Shown here piece after piece: positions 42,688 to 50,910 of a DNA stretch of 64,000 nucleotides (positions within the stretch are counted from its first letter, which is position 1; each line of letters opens with the position of its first letter). The translations under genes and the position numbers were made by a program. Source of the stretch: Oerskovia sp042887685 (GTDB lineage: Bacteria > Actinomycetota > Actinomycetes > Actinomycetales > Cellulomonadaceae); assembly GCF_042887685.1 (NCBI RefSeq), contig NZ_JBHVOS010000009.1:1-64000 (forward strand). Reading direction: 5' to 3'. The notes below the pieces were generated by a model. The model did not search any database. It saw only the letters and a program-made list of their open reading frames with translations, and had not been told where the DNA came from.

Positions 42688-43959
42688 GTGGCTCGGATCG
42701 GAGATGGTGCAGACCTGCTGAAGTGTTCCTTCTGCGGTAAGTCCCAGAAGCAGGTCAAGAAGCTCATCGCGGGCCCCGGCGTGTACATCTGCGACGAGTG
42801 CATCGAGCTCTGCAACGAGATCATCGAGGAAGAGCTGTCGGAAGCGGCAGAGCTCGGGCTCGTGGAGCTCCCCAAGCCGCGGGAGATCTTCGACTTCCTC
42901 GAGCAGTACATCATCGGGCAGGACGCCGCCAAGCGGGCGCTGGCAGTGGCCGTCTACAACCACTACAAGCGGATCCAGGCCGGGGAGCACGCACGCCCCT
43001 CGGACGACTCCCAGGTGGAGATCGCCAAGTCCAACATCCTGCTGATCGGCCCCACGGGCACCGGCAAGACGTACCTGGCGCAGACGCTCGCGAAGATGCT
43101 CAACGTGCCGTTCGCGATCGCGGACGCCACGGCCCTCACGGAGGCGGGCTACGTCGGCGAGGACGTCGAGAACATCCTCCTCAAGCTCATCCAGGCCGCC
43201 GACTACGACGTCAAGAAGGCCGAGACGGGCATCATCTACATCGACGAGGTCGACAAGGTCGCCCGCAAGTCGGAGAACCCCTCGATCACGCGTGACGTGT
43301 CGGGCGAGGGCGTGCAGCAGGCCCTGCTGAAGATCATCGAGGGCACGACCGCCTCGGTTCCCCCGCAGGGCGGCCGCAAGCACCCGCACCAGGAGTTCAT
43401 CCAGATCGACACGACCAACGTCCTGTTCATCGTGGCAGGGGCGTTCGCCGGGCTCGACGAGATCGTGGCCACCCGTTCGCGCAAGCGCGGGGTCGGCTTC
43501 GGCGCTCCCATGGACTCGCACGAGGAGGCGGACCTCTTCGCCGAGGTGCGCCCCGAGGACCTGCAGAAGTACGGGCTGATCCCCGAGTTCATCGGACGCC
43601 TGCCCATCATCACGTCGGTCGCGAAGCTCGACCAGGAGGCGCTCGTGCGCATCCTGACGGAGCCGCGCAACGCGCTGGTCAAGCAGTACCAGCGCATGTT
43701 CCAGATCGACGGGGTCGAGCTCGAGTTCGAGGACGACGCGATCAGCGCGATCGCCGACCAGGCGCTGCTGCGCGGCACGGGCGCCCGCGGGCTCCGCGCC
43801 ATCATGGAGGAGGTCCTCCAGCAGGCCATGTTCGACGTCCCCAGCAGGGACGACGTCGAGCGTGTGGTCATCACGCGCGAGGCCGTGCTCGACAACGTCA
43901 ACCCGACCCTCGTCCCGCGGTCCGCGATCAAGCGGGCGCCGCGCGAGAAGAGCGCGTAG
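42688..43959 (+). CDS. clpX: ATP-dependent Clp protease ATP-binding subunit ClpX
   Basis: 423 residues from the GTG at 42688 with an AGGAGG site. The N-terminal zinc-binding domain has C-x2-C (CSFCGKSQ) and C-x2-C (CDECIELC). Walker A is GPTGTGKT and Walker B is IYIDEVDK. Pore loop 1 (GYVGED) and the IGF-like tripeptide region for ClpP docking (RKRGVGFGAP) are visible. It unfolds tagged proteins and feeds them to ClpP1P2. Confidence 0.97.
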   Translation: MARIGDGADLLKCSFCGKSQKQVKKLIAGPGVYICDECIELCNEIIEEELSEAAELGLVELPKPREIFDFLEQYIIGQDAAKRALAVAVYNHYKRIQAGEHARPSDDSQVEIAKSNILLIGPTGTGKTYLAQTLAKMLNVPFAIADATALTEAGYVGEDVENILLKLIQAADYDVKKAETGIIYIDEVDKVARKSENPSITRDVSGEGVQQALLKIIEGTTASVPPQGGRKHPHQEFIQIDTTNVLFIVAGAFAGLDEIVATRSRKRGVGFGAPMDSHEEADLFAEVRPEDLQKYGLIPEFIGRLPIITSVAKLDQEALVRILTEPRNALVKQYQRMFQIDGVELEFEDDAISAIADQALLRGTGARGLRAIMEEVLQQAMFDVPSRDDVERVVITREAVLDNVNPTLVPRSAIKRAPREKSA

Positions 43960-43970
43960 GGAGAACGTAC

Positions 43971-44010
43971 GACGAAGGGCCCCGGAACCTCGGTTCCGGG
44001 GCCCTTCGTC
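43971..44010 (+). terminator. Terminator of clpX
   Basis: Perfect 19-bp stem with a 2-base loop, 11 bases after the clpX stop. The following 180 bases to the fadD-like stop hold only short GC-rich direct repeats (e.g. GGGCCTCGC) and no gene. Confidence 0.85.
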
Positions 44011-44193
44011 ATGCACCTGCCGAGCGGTGCGCGTGCCTCGCCCCACGGTGCGTGCGCCGCGCTGTGCGGGCGGGACCCGCCGTGCGGTGCATGGCGGCCG
44101 CGCCGCGAGGTCGGGCCTCGCTGTGGGGACGGGCCTCGCCGTGCCGTGTGGTGGCCCCGTCGTGCGGGCTGACCGCGTGGTGGCCCGGGCGGG

Positions 44194-46014
44194 TCAGGCG
44201 TCCGCGTTCGCGGGGGCTCCGTAGAGGTCGTCGATCGTCGTCGTGAAGTCACGCAGCACGAGGTTGCGCTTGACCTTGAGGGACGGCGTCAGATAGCCGT
44301 TCTGCTCGGTGAAGTCGGTCGTGAGCACCTGGATCTTGCGGATGGACTCGGCCCGGGACACGGCCTCGTTGGCGCGTGTGACGGCGCGGTCGAGGGCCGC
44401 GAGGACGGTCGGGTTCGTGGCGGCCGTCGCGACGTCCATGGCCGGCAGCCCGTGCGTCGTGAGCCAGCCGGGGAGCATCTCGTGGTCGATCGTGACGAGG
44501 GCACCGATGAAGGGACGCTGGTCACCGACGACGACGACCTGGCTCACGAGCGGGTGGGCGCGCAGTCGGTCCTCGAGCTGGGCAGGGGCGACGTTCTTGC
44601 CGCCCGCCGTCACGATGATCTCCTTCTTGCGCCCGGTGATCCGCAGGTAGCCGTCCGCGTCGAGAGAGGCGAGGTCGCCCGTGCGGAACCAGCCGTCCTG
44701 GAGGACCTCGGCGGTGAGCTCGGGCTGGTTGTGGTAGCCCCGGAAGACGTGGTCGCCCTTGACGAAGAGCTCGCCCTCGGCGTCGACCTTGAGCGCGGTC
44801 CCGGGGAACGCGGGGCCGACCGTGCCGATCTTGAGACGGCTGGGCAGGTTCACGGCGGACGGGGCCGTGGTCTCGGTGAGGCCGTAGCCCTCGAGGATCG
44901 TGAGCCCGACGCCTCGGAAGAAGTGGCCCAGGCGTTCGCCGAGCGGTGCCCCGCCCGAGATCGAGTGGGTCAGGTCGCCGCCCAGGGCGGTGCGCATCGA
45001 GCCGAACACGAGCCGGTCGGCGAGGGCGTGCTGCGCCTTGAGGACGACCGAGGGGCCGCCTGCCGAGTCGAGCGCGCGCGAGTAGGTGATGGCGACCTTC
45101 GCCGACCAGTGGAAGATGCGGCGCTTGGCCCCGGCGCCGGCCTTCTGCTCGGCGGCGTTGTAGACCTTCTCGAACACGCGGGGGACCGCGAGGAGGAACG
45201 TCGGCTTGAACGAGCCGAGGTCCGGCACGAGCTTCTTGATGTCGGAGCTGTGCGCGAGGACCGCGGTGGGCGACGCGATGCACACGACCTGGACGAACCG
45301 CGCGAAGACGTGCGCGAGCGGGAGGAAGAGCAGGGTGCGTGCGTCGGGCGTGGCGACGATCTCGGCCAGGCCCGCCACGCCGTTGCGGGTCAGGTGCACG
45401 AAGTTGAGGTGCGTGAGCTCGACCCCCTTGGGTCGCCCGGTCGCCCCCGACGTGTAGATGATCGTCGCGAGGTCGTCGCGCCCGGTGGCGGCGCGGCGTG
45501 CGTCGACCTCGTCCCGCGACACCTCGGTGCCGCCTGCGCGCAGGTCGTCGACCGCGCCGTCGTCGATCACCAGGACCTCCCGCAGGAGCGGGAGACGCTC
45601 GCGGACGCTCTCGACGATCGCGGCGTGCGCGGGCGTCTCGACGAGAGCGACGCTCACGCCCGAGTCCGACAGGATCCACTCGACCTGGTCGGCCGAGGAC
45701 GTCTCGTAGACGGGGATGGGCACGCCGCCCGCGGCCCAGACCGCGAAGTCGAGCAGCGTCCACTCGTACCGGGTGCGCGACATGATCGCGACGCGGTCGC
45801 CGGCCTGCACGCCGCGTGCGAGCAGCCCGCGGGCCACGTCGACCACTTCGTCGTCGAAGGCGCGGGCGCTCACGGGCTGCCAGGGGCCGCCCGGGGTGAG
45901 GCGTCGCTCGATCACCGCGTCGTCCCCGGAGCGCTCGGCGCGGTCGGTGAGAAGCGTGCTGATGCTGCTGGTGGCCGGTACCTCGACGAGGCTCGGCGAC
46001 GCGAATTCGGTCAT
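44194..46014 (-). CDS. Long-chain fatty acyl-CoA synthetase (FadD15-like)
   Basis: 606 residues of the ANL superfamily. The ATP loop is TIIYTSGATGRPKGVELTH, then GYGLTETTAPS, GWFRTGDLASLDADGYLRITGRKKEIIVTAGGKNVAPAQLE, and the C-terminal lysine in NGYLTPSLKVKRN. The long type with TSGATGRPKG and IVTAGGKNVAP matches the housekeeping FadD15/AMP-ligase group. It activates fatty acids for lipid synthesis or breakdown. Start ATG at 46014 with GGAG upstream; 20 extra codons are open but have no site. It diverges from the chorismate mutase gene across 109 bp. Confidence 0.93.
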   Translation of the reverse strand: MTEFASPSLVEVPATSSISTLLTDRAERSGDDAVIERRLTPGGPWQPVSARAFDDEVVDVARGLLARGVQAGDRVAIMSRTRYEWTLLDFAVWAAGGVPIPVYETSSADQVEWILSDSGVSVALVETPAHAAIVESVRERLPLLREVLVIDDGAVDDLRAGGTEVSRDEVDARRAATGRDDLATIIYTSGATGRPKGVELTHLNFVHLTRNGVAGLAEIVATPDARTLLFLPLAHVFARFVQVVCIASPTAVLAHSSDIKKLVPDLGSFKPTFLLAVPRVFEKVYNAAEQKAGAGAKRRIFHWSAKVAITYSRALDSAGGPSVVLKAQHALADRLVFGSMRTALGGDLTHSISGGAPLGERLGHFFRGVGLTILEGYGLTETTAPSAVNLPSRLKIGTVGPAFPGTALKVDAEGELFVKGDHVFRGYHNQPELTAEVLQDGWFRTGDLASLDADGYLRITGRKKEIIVTAGGKNVAPAQLEDRLRAHPLVSQVVVVGDQRPFIGALVTIDHEMLPGWLTTHGLPAMDVATAATNPTVLAALDRAVTRANEAVSRAESIRKIQVLTTDFTEQNGYLTPSLKVKRNLVLRDFTTTIDDLYGAPANADA

Positions 46015-46123
46015 GTCAACTCTCCGCTGAGTGGTGGGGCAAGGACCGATTTTACTGTGTACCCGGCGTCCCACGTTCCGTCGGCCACCTCGGCGGCTGC
46101 CCGGGCGAGCCTAGGATCGACGG

Positions 46124-46477
46124 ATGAGCGAGCACCCCGCCCCCGCCACGCCGTCGCACCCCGTCCCCGCCGAGATCCTCAGGCTCCGCGAGAGCATCGA
46201 CAACATCGATGCAGCCCTCGTGCACCTGCTCGCCGAGCGCTTCAAGTTCACGCGTCGGGTGGGCGAGCTCAAGGCGCAGGGAGGCCTCCCGCCCGCGGAC
46301 CCTGCGCGCGACCAGCAGCAGATCGCCCGCCTGACCGGCATCGCAGAGTCCTCGGGTCTCGACCCGGCGTTCGCCGAGAAGTTCCGTGAGTTCATCGTGA
46401 GCGAGGTCATCCGGCACCACCAGCGGATCGCCCGCGAGCACCAGGACGACGCCCCCGTGCTGGACACCTACTCCTGA
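46124..46477 (+). CDS. Chorismate mutase (AroQ type)
   Basis: 117 residues. LRESIDNIDAALVHLLAERFKFTRRVGELKAQGGLPPADPARDQQQIARL is the AroQ helix 1 with Arg-x10-Lys-type active-site residues. The third helix contains FREFIVSEVIRHHQRI. It rearranges chorismate to prephenate for Phe and Tyr. As a stand-alone short form it may need DAHP synthase as partner, as in other actinobacteria; that gene is not here. ATG at 46124. Confidence 0.92.
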   Translation: MSEHPAPATPSHPVPAEILRLRESIDNIDAALVHLLAERFKFTRRVGELKAQGGLPPADPARDQQQIARLTGIAESSGLDPAFAEKFREFIVSEVIRHHQRIAREHQDDAPVLDTYS

Positions 46478-46584
46478 GCACGTCCCCGGTGGCGTTCGTC
46501 GGCGACGTGCCGCAGGCTGGGGAGGACATCGGGGCGGTCGGCCTCCGACCGTCCCTCCGACGATGGATGTCTAGAGGTGCCTGC

Positions 46585-47784
46585 ATGAAGATCGACTGGC
46601 TCAAGCCCCTGCTCGGCCACCCCGGCCCGTTCGCGACCGTCTACCTCGACGCGACACGTGGCGACGAGGCCACCGCACGCGAGGTCGAGAACCGGTGGAA
46701 GGGGGTGCGCCGGGCGCTCGCCGCCGCGGGAGCCCCCGCGAGCATCATCGACGAGCTCGAGGAGTCCGTCACCCTCCCCACGAGGATGCCCGGCCCGCAC
46801 GGCCGCGTCCTCATCGCCGACGAGGAAGGCGTCCTCGTCGACCGGGTCCTGAAGGACCCGCCCGCCGTCACCAAGGGGCTCTGGGGCCCCGTCCCCGCCC
46901 TGCTCCAGGCTGCTCGCGCGGCCGACGAGTCCGTGGACTACGTCCGCGTCGTGGTCGACCGTCAGGGTGCGGACCTCACGTGGTCCGTGGCCGGAGGGCA
47001 CCTGCCCTACGGTGACGCCGAGTCCGTCGAGGGCGGGCACGACGTCATCAACAAGGTCCGCACGGGTGGCCTGTCGCACAAGCGGATCGAGGCGCGCGCC
47101 GAGGACTCCTGGGAGCGCAACGCCGAGGCGGTCGCGGCCGAGCTCGACCGGCAGGTCCTCGAGCACCGTCCCGAGCTGATCCTCGTGACGGGCGACGTGC
47201 GCGCCGTTCCCCTCGTGCGCGCGGCGCTGACCAAGGCCACCGACGAGCTCGTGGTCGAGGTCGCGGGCGGCGGGCGCGGGGCCGGGATCAACGAGGCGGC
47301 CTTCGAGGCGAAGGTCGCCGAGGCGCTCGAGAGCTTCCGTGAGCGGCGCCGCGAGGCGGTGCTCGCCGAGTTCCGGCAGGAGCAGGGCCGCGAGGCGGCC
47401 GCTGTGACGTCGCTCGAGGACGTGGTCGCGGTGCTCTCGCGCGGACAGGTCAAGGAGCTGATCCTCGCGGACGAGTACGGCCAGGACACCGAGCTCGACG
47501 GTCGCACGCTGTGGGTCGGGCCGAGCCCGTTGCACATCGGGTCCTCGCGTTCCGACATCACCGACCTGGGCGTGAGCGAGGGGATCGAGGAGCTGCCCGC
47601 GACCGTGGCCCTCGTCCGGGCCGCGATCGGCCAGGACGCAGGGCTCACGTTCTCGCCCGACGGCAGCGTCGAGCTCATCGAGGGGGTCGGGGCGACGCTG
47701 CGCTGGAACGACGACGGGACGCCCAACGAGGTGGCAGCGACCATGTCGGGCGACGACGCGCGGTTGCGGGGCGAGATGGTGTGA
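46585..47784 (+). CDS. baeRF/Vms1-like protein (Rv2629 family)
   Basis: 399 residues. It has the layout of the bacterial and archaeal eRF1-like proteins: a N-terminal domain (VYLDATRGDEATAREVENRWKGVRR), a middle domain resembling the eRF1 peptidyl-hydrolase region (HKRIEARAEDSWERNAEAVAAELDRQV) and a C-terminal L7Ae-like domain (VVAVLSRGQVKELILADE). Rv2629 is a dormancy-associated mycobacterial member. Such proteins are suspected to act at stalled ribosomes or tRNA, without firm proof. I start at the ATG at 46585; the frame extends to 46489 but lacks family similarity. It follows the chorismate mutase after 107 bp. Confidence 0.8.
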   Translation: MKIDWLKPLLGHPGPFATVYLDATRGDEATAREVENRWKGVRRALAAAGAPASIIDELEESVTLPTRMPGPHGRVLIADEEGVLVDRVLKDPPAVTKGLWGPVPALLQAARAADESVDYVRVVVDRQGADLTWSVAGGHLPYGDAESVEGGHDVINKVRTGGLSHKRIEARAEDSWERNAEAVAAELDRQVLEHRPELILVTGDVRAVPLVRAALTKATDELVVEVAGGGRGAGINEAAFEAKVAEALESFRERRREAVLAEFRQEQGREAAAVTSLEDVVAVLSRGQVKELILADEYGQDTELDGRTLWVGPSPLHIGSSRSDITDLGVSEGIEELPATVALVRAAIGQDAGLTFSPDGSVELIEGVGATLRWNDDGTPNEVAATMSGDDARLRGEMV

Positions 47785-47810
47785 CCGCGCTCGGCGAGGC
47801 GTGACCGACG

Positions 47811-47869
47811 CCGAGTGTGCAGTTCGGGCCGTCCATGGCCCGTCGTGACGACCCGAGCTGCACACTCGG
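47811..47869. repeat. GAGTG...CACTC palindrome, copy C
   Basis: Arms 47811-47828 and 47852-47869 pair over 18 bp with one mismatch. It lies 26 bases after the baeRF stop and before the valS terminator, between converging genes. Its arm GAGTGTGCAGTTCGGG is nearly the same as copies D and E. Confidence 0.75.
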
Positions 47870-47902
47870 TGCGACAGCCGGACCGCGCCAGCCCGTCAGC
47901 AC

Positions 47903-47945
47903 GACGCAGGGCCCCGACCGCGACGTGCGGTCGGGGCCCTGCGTC
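47903..47945 (-). terminator. Terminator of valS
   Basis: Stem of about 20 bp, perfect, with a 7-base loop, 17 bases beyond the valS stop on the minus strand. Confidence 0.85.
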
Positions 47946-47961
47946 GTGGAGCGGGGGAGCG

Positions 47962-50706
47962 TCAGCCGCGGTTGCGGACCTCGGGCTCACCGAGCTCGGA
48001 GTGCACGACGACGATGCCTCCCTGGACGGCAGGGTCGCCCTGGCCCTCGGTCGCCTCGACCAGGTCGAGCGTCCCGGTCACGCGCCCTGCACCACGGACG
48101 TCCTCCGCTGCGGCACGGACACCCTCGATCGAGGCGGCGGGGACGGCCAGCGTCACCGCGAGGATCGGGGTGCGCATCGACACCTTGGCCTCGGACTTGA
48201 CCTTGCGCAGCGCGGCCAGCGCGTGGCCGGCGGCGGTCAGGACGGCAAGGTCGGCGTCGCCCGCGCCGGCGCGCAGACCGGCCGACGTGGGCCACGGTGC
48301 GCGGTGCACCGAACCGGTGCGCCACCACGACCACACCTCTTCGGTCGCGAAGGGCAGGTAGGGCGCGAACAGGCGCAGCATCGTGTCGAGAGCCAGGGCG
48401 AGCGCGACGCGCGCCGACTGCGTCTCGGTCGTGACGTCGTCGGGCCCGGCTCCCGCGCCGTACGCGCGGTCCTTGACGAGCTCGAGGTAGTCGTCGCAGA
48501 ACGTCCAGAAGAACGTCTCCGAGAGCTCCAGGGCGCGCGTGTGGTCGTAGGTCTCGAGCGCCTCGGTCGCGCGGTCCACGACGTCGGCGAGGCCCGCGAG
48601 CATCGCGCGGTCGATCGTCTCGGTCACCAGGGCCGGGTCGAGCGTGATCTCGCTGCCACCGAACGACAGCGCGAACTTGGACGCGTTGAGGACCTTAATC
48701 GCGAGGCGGCGGCCGATCTTCATCTGGCCGACCTCGAACGCCGCGTCGGTCCCCAGGCGCGCCGAGGCCGCCCAGTAGCGGACCGCGTCGGAGCCGTGCT
48801 CCTCGAGCAGACCCATGGGCGTGACGACGTTGCCCTTCGACTTGGACATCTTCTTGCGGTCGGGGTCCAGGATCCAGCCCGAGATCGCGGCGTTGGTCCA
48901 CGGCAGCGAGCCGTGCTCGAGGTGCGAGCGCACGACCGTCGAGAAGAGCCACGTGCGGATGATGTCCTGGCCCTGGGGGCGCAGGTCCATCGGGAAGACG
49001 CGCTCGAACAGGTCCGGGTCGGACTCCCAGCCGCCCGCGATCTGCGGGGTCAGCGACGACGTGGCCCACGTGTCCATGACGTCGGGCTCGCCCACGAAGC
49101 CGCCCGGGACGCCGCGCTGGTCGGCCGTGTAGCCGACCGGGACGTCGGAGGACGGGTCGATCGGCAGGAGCGCCTCGTCGGGGACGATCGGGTGCTCGTA
49201 GTCGGTCTCGCCCGACTCCAGGACCGGGTACCACAGCGGGATCGCGACGCCGAAGAAGCGCTGGCGCGAGACGAGCCAGTCGCCGTTGAGGCCGCCGACC
49301 CAGTTCTCGTAGCGCACCTGCATGAACTCGGGGTGGAAGTCCAGCTCCTTGCCGCGCGCGAGCAGCTCCTCGCGCAGCGCCACGTCCCGACCGCCGTTGC
49401 GGATGTACCACTGGCGCGAGGTCACGATCTCGAGGGGCTTGTCGCCCTTCTCGAAGAAGTTCGCCTTGCGCTGGGTCGCGACGGGCTCGCCGTCCAGGTC
49501 GCCCGCCTCGCGCAGCGCGTCGACGACGGCCGTGCGCGCCGAGAACGTCGTCTTGCCGGCGATCTCCTCGAACAGCGCGACCGAGCGCTCGGACGTGAGC
49601 CACGCGGGGGTCTCGCGCGTGATGCGCCCGTCGCGGTTGATGATCGAACGGGTCGGGAGCTGCAGCTCACGCCACCACTGGACGTCGGTCAGGTCGCCGA
49701 AGGTGCAGCACATCGCGATGCCCGCGCCCTTGTCCTTCTGCGCGGCGGGGTGCGCGAGGACGGGCACCTCGACGTCGAACAGGGGAGAGGTGACCGTGGT
49801 GCCGAACAGGCCCTGGTAGCGCTCGTCGTCGGGGTGCGCGATGAGGGCGACGCAGGCCGCGAGCAGCTCGGGGCGCGTCGTCTCGATGTAGACCTTCTCG
49901 CCGCCGGGTGCGTGGAACGCGACCTTGTGGAAGTGGCCGGGGTAGTCGCGCGCCTCGAGCTCGGCCTGCGCGACGGCCGTCTGGAACGTGACGTCCCACA
50001 GGCCCGGAGCCTCGGACTGGTAGGCCTCGCCGCGCGAGAGGTTCCGCAGGAAGGCCTTCTGCGCGACGACGCGGGCCGGGACGCCGATGGTCTGGTAGTG
50101 GTGCGACCAGTCGACCGACAGGCCCAGGCGGCGCCACAGCTCCTCGAACTGGACCTCGTCCTCGGCCGTCAGGCGCTCGCACAGCTCGACGAAGTTGCGG
50201 CGCGAGACGGGCTGCTGGTCGGCGGCCTTGACGCTCTTGCCCTCGGCCCCCTGGAGCGGGGGCTCGTAGCCCTCGACGTAGGGCAGCGACGGGTCGCAGC
50301 GCACGCCGTAGTAGTTCTGGACGCGGCGCTCGGTCGGCAGGCCGTTGTCGTCCCAGCCCATGGGGTAGAAGACCTCGCGGCCGCGCATGCGCTGGAAGCG
50401 GGCGACGACGTCGGTGTGCGTGTAGGAGAACACGTGGCCCACGTGCAGCGAGCCCGAGACCGTGGGGGGCGGGGTGTCGATCGAGTAGACCTGCTCACGG
50501 GTCTTGGAGCGGTCGAACGAGTAGGTGCCCTGCGCGGTCCAGGCGGCGTCGAACTTGGTCTCGAGACCGTCGAGGCTCACCTTGTCCGGTACCTCGCCGA
50601 CCACGGCGCGGACTACCTCGGTGCCCTCGGTGGGGGCGGGTGCGGCGGCGGTCTGGGGGTCGGGTGCGGGCGTGGTGCCCTCGGCGGGTGAGCTCATGGA
50701 CGACAT
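47962..50706 (-). CDS. valS: Valyl-tRNA synthetase
   Basis: 914 residues, class I synthetase. The HIGH motif is HVGH (88-91), KMSKS is near 617-621. The CP1 editing domain includes VYIETTRPELLAACVALIAHPDDERY. The first 30 residues are an Ala/Pro/Thr-rich extension. The form with GWDDNGLPTERRVQNYYGVRCDP belongs to the archaeal/actinobacterial-type ValRS subgroup, and no long C-terminal coiled coil is seen. ATG at 50706 with GGGAG; a second ATG three codons on is a weaker option. It diverges from the DUF4914 gene. Confidence 0.96.
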   Translation of the reverse strand: MSSMSSPAEGTTPAPDPQTAAAPAPTEGTEVVRAVVGEVPDKVSLDGLETKFDAAWTAQGTYSFDRSKTREQVYSIDTPPPTVSGSLHVGHVFSYTHTDVVARFQRMRGREVFYPMGWDDNGLPTERRVQNYYGVRCDPSLPYVEGYEPPLQGAEGKSVKAADQQPVSRRNFVELCERLTAEDEVQFEELWRRLGLSVDWSHHYQTIGVPARVVAQKAFLRNLSRGEAYQSEAPGLWDVTFQTAVAQAELEARDYPGHFHKVAFHAPGGEKVYIETTRPELLAACVALIAHPDDERYQGLFGTTVTSPLFDVEVPVLAHPAAQKDKGAGIAMCCTFGDLTDVQWWRELQLPTRSIINRDGRITRETPAWLTSERSVALFEEIAGKTTFSARTAVVDALREAGDLDGEPVATQRKANFFEKGDKPLEIVTSRQWYIRNGGRDVALREELLARGKELDFHPEFMQVRYENWVGGLNGDWLVSRQRFFGVAIPLWYPVLESGETDYEHPIVPDEALLPIDPSSDVPVGYTADQRGVPGGFVGEPDVMDTWATSSLTPQIAGGWESDPDLFERVFPMDLRPQGQDIIRTWLFSTVVRSHLEHGSLPWTNAAISGWILDPDRKKMSKSKGNVVTPMGLLEEHGSDAVRYWAASARLGTDAAFEVGQMKIGRRLAIKVLNASKFALSFGGSEITLDPALVTETIDRAMLAGLADVVDRATEALETYDHTRALELSETFFWTFCDDYLELVKDRAYGAGAGPDDVTTETQSARVALALALDTMLRLFAPYLPFATEEVWSWWRTGSVHRAPWPTSAGLRAGAGDADLAVLTAAGHALAALRKVKSEAKVSMRTPILAVTLAVPAASIEGVRAAAEDVRGAGRVTGTLDLVEATEGQGDPAVQGGIVVVHSELGEPEVRNRG

Positions 50707-50910
50707 TCTCCCAGAATCTCGGGGGCTCCTGCGAAACGGCCGCTCCCCGGACGCGGGCGTCGCGCCCGAGTTTTCCCGAATGAAACAAAGGTCAAAGGTC
50801 CCTGGTTGACATGGTCATCGGCTCGTAACCTTCAAGCAAAGGCGGGGGCGTACGTGGACGCGCCTCATCTTCTCGACGCCTTTCGTTCGAGGTCCGACCC
50901 AGGAGTTGCA

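Noticed and set aside
46489..46584. Upstream extension of the baeRF gene to 46489
   Set aside because: The added 32 residues do not look conserved and the ATG at 46585 has a ribosome site.
50806..50831. TTGACA...TAACCT promoter of the DUF4914 gene
   Set aside because: Spacing of 14 bp is too short for a housekeeping promoter; not listed as a feature.
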